In this document: positions 27,525-33,606 of the stretch, piece by piece
How positions within the stretch are numbered: position 1 is the stretch's first letter
How the letters are laid out: each line of letters starts with the position of its first letter
Assembly (NCBI GenBank): GCA_002686465.1
Contig: NZCP01000044.1
Span: forward strand, 1-33,606
Length of the DNA: 33,606 bases
Direction of reading: 5' to 3'
Origin: Candidatus Woesebacteria bacterium
GTDB taxonomy: Bacteria > Patescibacteriota > Microgenomatia > UBA8517 > UBA10165
Notes under the pieces: model-generated
Database searches by the model: none
Seen by the model: the letters and a program-made list of their open reading frames with translations, nothing else
What the model was told of the DNA's origin: nothing
Made by a program: the position numbers and the translations under genes

Positions 27525-27584
27525 AAATGAATTACGTAATTTAATACGTATTTTAATACGTATTAAACTCAGTGGCAAACAATT
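27525..27584. repeat. AT-rich intergenic element, copy 1, with tandem palindromes AATTACGTAATT / AATACGTATT / TTAATACGTATTAA
   Basis: aaatgaattacg...tttaatacgtatttta...tcagtggcaaacaatt; colinear diverged copy at 29668-29784. Confidence 0.5.
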
Positions 27585-27791
27585 AACATATTCCACACCG
27601 GGTCGCATTGTAGTTTTTCTGATATAGATAAACTGGATTATATCAAAAAGTTGACTGAGCAGGCCGCAGGTCCTGAGCACTTCGATTGAACTCAGCATTA
27701 TAACTTGCCGAAGGGCCGGCCTAGACCCACTTGATCCAATATTATTTAATATACGAGAATAGAGCAGTGGGTGTGATAAAATCTTACTGCT

Positions 27792-28724
27792 ATGTCTGAT
27801 CAAATTTTTGAATATACTCCTGAAATTGATAAAAGGGTAGGGGAAGTTGTTCCGAAAATTCTTAATACAAATGTTAAAAAGATAAAAAGAATAACCCAAG
27901 GTGAGGTTGGTTATGTTTATAAAATAGAGACAGAAAACCAAACTCTTCTAGTCAAAGTGGCGAGATATAAAGACTGGCCAAAAATCGATAAACTTCTCTG
28001 GATATCTGACCAGTTAATAAAAGTGGAAATTCCACACGCTAAGGTCTTATTCTCAGATACTTCATCAAAATATTTTAAGTTTGGATTCATGATCGTCGAG
28101 TGGATCGAAGGCGAAGATGGGACGTATTTGATAAAGAGGAGTAAACTCACAAGGAAGACGGCTGTTAAAAAAATAGCCAAAACACTCTCTAAAATACACA
28201 AAATAAAGGTTGAAGGATTCGGGGAGTTTAATAGAGTTGGAAAAGCAATTTACAAAACTTGGGAAGAAAGCTTGTTCAGCTTTTTGGAAGATTCTCCATA
28301 CAAACGTGCCGTGAAGGAAAATAAGTATGAGGGCCATCTCAACCAAAAAGGAATAGAAGACATAAAGAGGATAATTAAAGAAATTAATTACAAACCAGAT
28401 TCTGTTCTAAGCCACCAGGACCCGACCCCCGAAAATGCAATTTTTAATAATGGTAAAATTGTTCTCGTTGATTGGGATAACGCAATTAGTTCAACTTGGA
28501 TCGAAGATCTTGCCTGGATTACTTTTTGGATGGGCAAAAAAGCACGTAGCTGGTTCCTCGAGGAACATCAATCAAACGAATCCCTAAGTTTAGTAGAAAA
28601 AGTGGAAAGAATATTTCACCTAAGACTAGCAATTACTACTATTCCTTATTATTTCTACTCAGCAAAGAACCATAAAGCGGGTGAAGAAATGAAAAGAAAA
28701 CTAAGATCTCTTGTTCTATCTTAG
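27792..28724 (+). CDS. Aminoglycoside phosphotransferase (APH)-family kinase-like protein
   Basis: VLSHQDPTPENAIFNNGKIVLVDWDNAISSTWIEDLAWITFWM resembles the APH catalytic loop and DxD motif. Confidence 0.85.
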   Translation: MSDQIFEYTPEIDKRVGEVVPKILNTNVKKIKRITQGEVGYVYKIETENQTLLVKVARYKDWPKIDKLLWISDQLIKVEIPHAKVLFSDTSSKYFKFGFMIVEWIEGEDGTYLIKRSKLTRKTAVKKIAKTLSKIHKIKVEGFGEFNRVGKAIYKTWEESLFSFLEDSPYKRAVKENKYEGHLNQKGIEDIKRIIKEINYKPDSVLSHQDPTPENAIFNNGKIVLVDWDNAISSTWIEDLAWITFWMGKKARSWFLEEHQSNESLSLVEKVERIFHLRLAITTIPYYFYSAKNHKAGEEMKRKLRSLVLS

Positions 28725-28735
28725 ATTACTTTCAA

Positions 28736-28758
28736 CTTGCTGTGGGACTAGGATTCGA
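28736..28758 (-). repeat. Partial duplication of tRNA-Gln 3' end (T-loop through 3' flank)
   Basis: cttgctgtgggactaggattcga matches 29499-29521 cttgctgcgggactaggatttga at 21/23 positions; both differences are transitions. Confidence 0.6.
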
Positions 28759-28857
28759 CAATTGCGCCTCCACCCCAATTTACTGGCTGGCGAGTATAAA
28801 CGCTATTCGAACCTATTTTATCACAATTAAGGAGCCTGTTTTTATCTCTACTTTCAC

Positions 28858-29487
28858 CTAATCTTTTCTCTCAATAAAATCTTGCCATGAACGCATTTTA
28901 AGTTTTTTTTGACCTCGTGGCTTGAAACGGACTTTTTTGTGGGTGTAAACAAACTTTAATCTTTGGTAACCAATGTAGCTTAGAATGATACCTGTACTTG
29001 TTCCAAGATTTAGGCTTTCAACTATACCTCCCATTGGAATCTGAATGCACATGTCAGCATTATTGACCGCTTTTTCAGAAACCCCTTTAGATTCATTACC
29101 AAACCACACAGCAAGACGCTTCTGGGTAAATGTTTCCTCATATAAATTTACATTCTCTTTTCCTATTTGATGAGATGAAGTCACTGCTATTGTGTAAAGA
29201 TTCTTTCGAAGATATGCAACGCACTCAGCTGTAGTGTTGAAGTGTTTTACAAATACCCATTTATTCGCACCAACACTGAGATTTTTTAAGCGCTTGTTCT
29301 TTCGTGCGGACTCAAAATTGTGCACGATTTTTGTGCCACCAACAACATACAATTTCTCTACCCCAAATGCAGAAATGTTTCTTATAGCTGAAGCAATATT
29401 TTTTATGTCTTTCGGGTATTCCAGGACACAAATAAAATACTTATTCTGTAAGTGTTTAATTTTCCTTATTCTTTCTCGTATGGACAT
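28858..29487 (-). CDS. TrmH/SpoU-family RNA methyltransferase
   Basis: KNIASAIRNISAFGVEKLYVVGG, LAVWFGNESKGVSEKAVNNADMCIQIPMGGIVESLNLGTSTGIILSYI, a SPOUT fold signature. Confidence 0.9.
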   Translation of the reverse strand: MSIRERIRKIKHLQNKYFICVLEYPKDIKNIASAIRNISAFGVEKLYVVGGTKIVHNFESARKNKRLKNLSVGANKWVFVKHFNTTAECVAYLRKNLYTIAVTSSHQIGKENVNLYEETFTQKRLAVWFGNESKGVSEKAVNNADMCIQIPMGGIVESLNLGTSTGIILSYIGYQRLKFVYTHKKVRFKPRGQKKLKMRSWQDFIERKD

Positions 29488-29502
29488 TTCTAGACTTCCT
29501 TG

Positions 29503-29573
29503 CTGCGGGACTAGGATTTGAACCTAGATCGGCGGATCCAGAATCCGCTGTCCTACCATTAGACGATCCCGCA
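29503..29573 (-). tRNA. tRNA-Gln(CUG)
   Basis: Minus strand TGCGGGATCGTCTAATGGTAGGACAGCGGATTCTGGATCCGCCGATCTAGGTTCAAATCCTAGTCCCGCAG; anticodon loop TTCTGGA gives CTG; U1-A72 and G73 fit Gln; CCA not encoded. Confidence 0.93.
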
Positions 29574-29663
29574 ACGTACGAAATCACAGATTTCTACGTT
29601 GCTGAAACGTAAATCACTGATTGTACGTTTCGCAATGTACGCCTAATTTTACCATTTTTAGGC
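29571..29663. other. Three consecutive hairpins immediately upstream of tRNA-Gln
   Basis: GCAACGTA(C)GAAATC-ACA-GATTTCTACGTTGC (29571-29602); GAAACGTAAATCA-C-TGATT(G)TACGTTTC (29604-29631); GCCTAA...TTAGGC (29641-29663). Confidence 0.65.
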
Positions 29664-29667
29664 TTGA

Positions 29668-29784
29668 AAATGAATTACGCGATTAACTTCATAATTAATC
29701 ATTGAGTTAAATACGTATTTTATTCATAAGCAGAGCTTGACTCCGTTTGAATAAATTCATGAATAAATTCAGCAGCAAACAATT
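29668..29784. repeat. AT-rich intergenic element, diverged copy 2
   Basis: aaatgaattacg...ttaaatacgtattttat...tcagcagcaaacaatt, colinear with 27525-27584 but longer; includes tandem GAATAAATTCAT. Confidence 0.45.
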
Positions 29785-29810
29785 GATACAATAAATGGGG
29801 CGCTATCCTT

Positions 29811-30185
29811 CTAAAGAAGGTTTAGTTTTTGAGTAATCTGTATCTCTCTTAAAAGAACATCTGGGGTTAGTGGGACCAACCCTCTTCTATCCTGAAGGTC
29901 TCGAGTTTGCCAAGATACTAAAGGTGTAATTGTATCATCAGGTTTTATACCAAAAAAGTGACTCTTCTCTGTGTGGTTCCCTGAAGATCTTCTACGCAAC
30001 TCAAAGACAACCATTTCCTTTGTCAAAAGAGGATTATCTCTGAGATCGGGACAATTACAAATATCTGACTTTCCGAGTCTTCTAATAAAATGCTCGGTAT
30101 GAGCATCTCCAATGCTGCCATCTTCTAAACCTGTAAGAGTAGTAAAGGTTCCTTGGGGAGCTTGATGCCCTCTTTCGACAGCCAT
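29811..30185 (-). CDS. Hypothetical protein (124 aa)
   Basis: ORF with GAGGAGG about 20 nt upstream of ATG; no recognised domain. Confidence 0.55.
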   Translation of the reverse strand: MAVERGHQAPQGTFTTLTGLEDGSIGDAHTEHFIRRLGKSDICNCPDLRDNPLLTKEMVVFELRRRSSGNHTEKSHFFGIKPDDTITPLVSWQTRDLQDRRGLVPLTPDVLLREIQITQKLNLL

Positions 30186-30275
30186 CTTAGACTAATATGT
30201 TATACCTCCTCGTGATAATTTGTCAATCAAAGTTTTTTTGGTAAACTCAGTAAACTCTTTACTTTATTTAGCGGC

Positions 30276-30458
30276 ATGGCAAAAAACGAATCCGAACACA
30301 CAATTTCAAAGGGAAATCGTCGCAAGACGCAAGCAGCAGCAAAATCCGCGATAATTTACCACCGACCACTTCCATATGTGGATCGATCTCCATCCCGCAG
30401 GCAGAAGGATAAAAAAATTGCAAAAGCTATTAAAAAGGCACGGAAGAGAGCTCGTTAG
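30276..30458 (+). CDS. Small highly basic protein (60 aa)
   Basis: MAKNESEHTISKGNRRKTQAAAKSAIIYHRPLPYVDRSPSRRQKDKKIAKAIKKARKRAR; Lys/Arg-rich, nucleic-acid-binding-like composition. Confidence 0.5.
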   Translation: MAKNESEHTISKGNRRKTQAAAKSAIIYHRPLPYVDRSPSRRQKDKKIAKAIKKARKRAR

Positions 30459-30534
30459 GCCTGATAATGAAAAGGGGGTCTTAGTAGAAAATTAGCACAA
30501 ATCAGAGGGCCATAGTTCAGTTCGAACGTCGAAC

Positions 30535-30569
30535 GTAAATAACACGTTCTTCGAACGTTCGAAGAACGT
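30535..30569. repeat. Copy 2 of the 35-bp exact repeat with 26-nt perfect palindrome (30544-30569)
   Basis: Identical to 4519-4553; again in a convergent gene junction. Confidence 0.85.
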
Positions 30570-30576
30570 TCTATCA

Positions 30577-30909
30577 CTATTTCTTTTTTGAAGCCTTGAT
30601 GTCTCCCAAAATTTCCTTCTTCAATTTCTCCATCTCATCCTTAACATGTTTTTCAACACTTTCTTCTATCCGGTCATCAACATAGTCAATTAATTCCGCG
30701 TCATAGGGAGCTTTATGAAAGCGGTCTAAGAATTCTGTATGATGATCTTTTGGGAGATGGGTTAAGATGCGATCGAAAACTCTGTGGTGCACCATCTCAT
30801 CAATAAGATGTTCCAACTCTTGTTTTTCCTCATGCTCAAGATCGAGCTTTCGAAGCCCAACTTCTACTTCGGCTAAGACTATGTATTTATCATAAAAAAT
30901 TTTACTCAT
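30577..30909 (-). CDS. Hypothetical charged helical protein (110 aa)
   Basis: MSKIFYDKYIVLAEVEVGLRKLDLEHEEKQELEHLIDEMVHHRVFDRILTHLPKDHHTEFLDRF...; coherent ORF, no function recognised. Confidence 0.65.
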   Translation of the reverse strand: MSKIFYDKYIVLAEVEVGLRKLDLEHEEKQELEHLIDEMVHHRVFDRILTHLPKDHHTEFLDRFHKAPYDAELIDYVDDRIEESVEKHVKDEMEKLKKEILGDIKASKKK

Positions 30910-30983
30910 AGACTCCTAAAATTTTTTGACTCCCCACCAAAAATGAATATTTGGGCGGGGCTATAGAAAACCTTGCTCATTTT

Positions 30984-31982
30984 CTATCCTCCCCTTCTTG
31001 GATAATCACTCTTTTGCGTAACCCATACTGTGTGTCCTGTTGGTGTCTCTAGTTTATTATAATGGCTGTAAGTCACAGGTCCTAGTGGAATTTTATTTTC
31101 CGGGTCATCTACAAAATATACAAGAACCCTACCCTTTCTGTATCTTGGGCCACCAAGCTCATTCATTACCTCAGGACTTCCGCCAAAATGTTTCCCTGTC
31201 CAGGATGCCGGTCCCGCATCCCCAACTACGGCAACTACGGCATTGCCGTTTTCAACGTTAACCATCATAACTTTGCGCCATTTATACCAATCCTTTAAAT
31301 AATTCCAACGTTTGTTCCAATCAGGAAGATAAAGAGTTTGGACTGCAAGATAATATTTCTCACGCTGGATCGCCTCGGGAGTCAACTTGCCTTTTTCTGT
31401 AAACCAACCCCAAGCACCGCGGGCAGGAGCCATGCCGGACTCTCGAAATTCATCATGCTTGGCAATAGTATCTCCTGGAAATCGACGTAGGTGTTGCTCT
31501 GCACCAGTATAACCATAGGTTGTATTGAGATGCTCTCCCTCCAGGGTCGCAACAGCTGGGATATTGGTCGATTTCCTTATTACCTGACCTATTTCTTTTT
31601 CTCGATCCGGATTGATAAAAGGTAGTGCCCAACGATCTTTGATGGGAGGTAAAAGACGAGATAGTTGATCAGTCAACCAGCTTTTGGGTTCTTGAGGAAG
31701 GGTTGTTGCAGAATCAGTAGTCGCCGACATAATTGCGGCCAAAGGTTCGGGGATAGCCAACTCCTGTCCATAAACTTTTGGAGGTGAAAGAAGAAGTGCT
31801 CCGCTTAATGCCCCTGCTGTTAACAGTTTTGCTGAATGTCTCCTAACTTGACCTAAATCAAATCCCTTTTTGGAAAAGTGTGCTTTAGCATGCGGGTGTT
31901 TTTCGTTAAAGCTTCTTGTCGTATCAAGATGACGTAGTTTTAACTTGTTGCGAAGATTGTCCTTGTGGGCAGAAATATCCAT
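30984..31982 (-). CDS. Secreted/periplasmic hypothetical protein with Arg-rich long N-region before a signal-like segment
   Basis: QVRRHSAKLLTAGALSGALLLSPPKVYGQELA; mature part includes VENGNAVVAVVGDAGPASWTGKHFGGSPEVMNELGG. The start ATG directly follows the gltX stop. Confidence 0.7.
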   Translation of the reverse strand: MDISAHKDNLRNKLKLRHLDTTRSFNEKHPHAKAHFSKKGFDLGQVRRHSAKLLTAGALSGALLLSPPKVYGQELAIPEPLAAIMSATTDSATTLPQEPKSWLTDQLSRLLPPIKDRWALPFINPDREKEIGQVIRKSTNIPAVATLEGEHLNTTYGYTGAEQHLRRFPGDTIAKHDEFRESGMAPARGAWGWFTEKGKLTPEAIQREKYYLAVQTLYLPDWNKRWNYLKDWYKWRKVMMVNVENGNAVVAVVGDAGPASWTGKHFGGSPEVMNELGGPRYRKGRVLVYFVDDPENKIPLGPVTYSHYNKLETPTGHTVWVTQKSDYPRRGG

Positions 31983-33281
31983 TCAATCAGCTGGTTGCAT
32001 TTCCAACAAAGCCTTCTGCGCTTCCTCTAATCTATGCAGAACCTTGTCTTGCCCTAAGATCACAATAGACTCATTAATCGGTGGTGTTATCTTTTTGCCA
32101 CTCAATGCAATTCTTAGACTCATATAAAAGTCTCCTGTCTTAAATTTCTTTTTTTTAATTTCCCCTGCAAATTTTTTATTCACTTGTCCCAAGTTCCAAT
32201 TCTTTATTTCTCCCAAGACACGAGCTGCCGATGCCAAATGGCGTGGACTTTCGTCTCCGAAGAGTTCCTTTCCTACCTGGGGTGCACTCCAAAAGAATTC
32301 AAGCAAGTCGTTGGCTTCAGAAAGTTTATTCACCCTATCTTTGATAAGAGGAGCAACTTCCTCGACGCTCGTCCCCGACACATCGTTTGTAACATGTTCG
32401 TTAACAAGATGAGCAAGGTCTTTATTATCTTTGTTCCGAATATAAATACCGTTAAGCCAGTCCAACTTTTTGATATCAAAGATGGGTCCTGCCTTTTTTA
32501 TCCGATCTAAGCTTAAATGTTTGATAAATTCATCCAATCCAAAAACTTCTTTTTCGTCCGGATGGGACCATCCAAGAAGACACAAGAAGTTAACAAGTGC
32601 TTCTGGTAAATACCCTTCCTTTCGAAAAGCACCCAAGTCAACAGCATCCCCTCTTTTGGAAAGTTTTTTGTGTTCCGCATTTCGCAAAGTAGGCAAGTGT
32701 GCAAACTCTGGTGGTTGAACTCCAAAAGCCTTGTAAAGAGCTAGTTGGCGAGGAGTGTTAGAAATATGTTCTTCCCCCCGAATTACATGCGTTATTTTCA
32801 TCTCTATGTCATCTACAACCACAGCAAAATTGTAGGTTGGATACCCATCAGACTTCATAATTACAAAGTCTCTCACTTCTCCTCCTGGGAAAGATATTTT
32901 ACCTCTTACCTTGTCTGTCCATTCCATGTCTGAACCCGAATTCTTAAATCTTATTGCACCTTCATCCTCAAAGGCATCTCCACTCCTCACAAGAGCATCT
33001 GCCTTCTTTTTGTAAATCTCAAGCCTCTCGGACTGACGGTAGGGACCAAACTTACCACCTTTGTCAGGACCTTCGTCCCAGGTAATCCCAAGCCAAGAAA
33101 GCCCGGCATAGACTGCCTCCTCTGCCCCTTTAACTTTTCTTTTTACATCAGTATCCTCAAGCCGCAAGACGAGTTTCCCTTTTCCTTTGCGTGCGTAGGC
33201 GTAGTTGAAAATTGCGGTATAGGCAGTTCCAACGTGCGCAAAACCTGTTGGAGAAGGAGCTATTCTTGTACGAATCATCAT
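31983..33281 (-). CDS. gltX: Glutamate--tRNA ligase (non-discriminating or discriminating not resolved)
   Basis: RIAPSPTGFAHVGTAYTAIFNYAYARKGKGKLVLRLEDTD (HIGH-like) and HKLSKRGDAVDLGAF (KLSKR). Confidence 0.96.
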   Translation of the reverse strand: MMIRTRIAPSPTGFAHVGTAYTAIFNYAYARKGKGKLVLRLEDTDVKRKVKGAEEAVYAGLSWLGITWDEGPDKGGKFGPYRQSERLEIYKKKADALVRSGDAFEDEGAIRFKNSGSDMEWTDKVRGKISFPGGEVRDFVIMKSDGYPTYNFAVVVDDIEMKITHVIRGEEHISNTPRQLALYKAFGVQPPEFAHLPTLRNAEHKKLSKRGDAVDLGAFRKEGYLPEALVNFLCLLGWSHPDEKEVFGLDEFIKHLSLDRIKKAGPIFDIKKLDWLNGIYIRNKDNKDLAHLVNEHVTNDVSGTSVEEVAPLIKDRVNKLSEANDLLEFFWSAPQVGKELFGDESPRHLASAARVLGEIKNWNLGQVNKKFAGEIKKKKFKTGDFYMSLRIALSGKKITPPINESIVILGQDKVLHRLEEAQKALLEMQPAD

Positions 33282-33340
33282 TTGATTCTAGCACGACCGG
33301 TGCGTATACTGAAGTGACAAACCATCAAAAATTACTACCT

Positions 33341-33606
33341 ATGACCTTAACTCAAACCGCCTTCTACACAAGAAGAATTATAAAATACGCAGTTTTCTTT
33401 CTTGTCTTTTTAATAGCCGTGAGAGTAACTTGGAGCGCCAGTAGTAGTATCTATAAAAGACTGTTTCCTCCACCTCCACCTTCCCCAACAGTTGATTTTG
33501 GACGTCTGCCTACACTTTCTGTTCCACAAAAACAAGATTTGCCCCAATTCTCTTATGCATTGGAAACAACCACAGGAGAACTCCCCACACTTTCAACAGT
33601 TGCAAA
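33341..33606 (+). CDS. N-terminal part of a membrane-anchored/secreted protein, truncated by window end
   Basis: ATG at 33341: MTLTQTAFYTRRIIKYAVFFLVFLIAVRVTWSASSSIYKRLFPPPPPSPTVDFGRLP...; open to the window end. Confidence 0.6.
   Translation, partial: MTLTQTAFYTRRIIKYAVFFLVFLIAVRVTWSASSSIYKRLFPPPPPSPTVDFGRLPTLSVPQKQDLPQFSYALETTTGELPTLSTVA

Noticed and set aside
27530-27566. Tandem AATACGTATT palindromes as a CRISPR-like array
   Set aside because: Only two or three short units with no unique spacers of constant length.
27516-27941. 141-aa minus ORF overlapping the APH-like gene and intergenic repeats
   Set aside because: Phe/Ile/Asn-rich translation across palindromic intergenic DNA; conflicts with a supported + gene.
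27792-28724. APH-family protein as antibiotic resistance gene
   Set aside because: APH-like kinases are diverse (homoserine, choline, macrolide and others); nothing in the sequence supports a resistance role.
28858-29487. Active mobile element at tRNA-Gln
   Set aside because: No integrase, transposase or terminal inverted repeats in the bracketed segment; at most a remnant.
1-33606. Alternative genetic code (UGA as Gly, as in some CPR lineages)
   Set aside because: UGA acts as a normal stop at the end of gltX (GCTGATTGAATG), with the next gene starting immediately after.

Overview
The window looks like a stretch of a Candidate Phyla Radiation (Patescibacteria, Microgenomates-like) chromosome. 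That placement is inferred from gene content and style; no database search was run. Recognisable housekeeping genes are secA, serS, lysS, gltX, greA, lon and typA. Others are a D,D-carboxypeptidase, an AlkD-like DNA alkylation repair protein, an RRM protein, a TrmH-family methyltransferase, a GIY-YIG protein, and tRNA-Glu(CUC) and tRNA-Gln(CUG) genes. No CRISPR array, rRNA, recombinase or transposase was seen. The most distinctive coding region is about 16.9-24.5 kb. It is a cell-surface locus with an L,D-transpeptidase, UppP, a sortase, a very large GT-C-like membrane protein, a Tat-like secreted protein, and two putative sortase substrates (LPEAG and LPETG tails). The most unusual non-coding signal is the 5' leader of the LPETG gene. 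It starts at a good sigma70-like promoter and is almost entirely four consecutive short hairpins, with unrelated stems and exactly 4-nt spacers, running to the start codon. Other intergenic regions carry related hairpin clusters, a 35-bp exact repeat with a perfect 26-nt palindrome in two convergent gene junctions, and dispersed AT-rich elements. A 23-bp partial duplication of the tRNA-Gln 3' end brackets a TrmH-family gene like a possible att site. All family calls come from motif recognition by eye.
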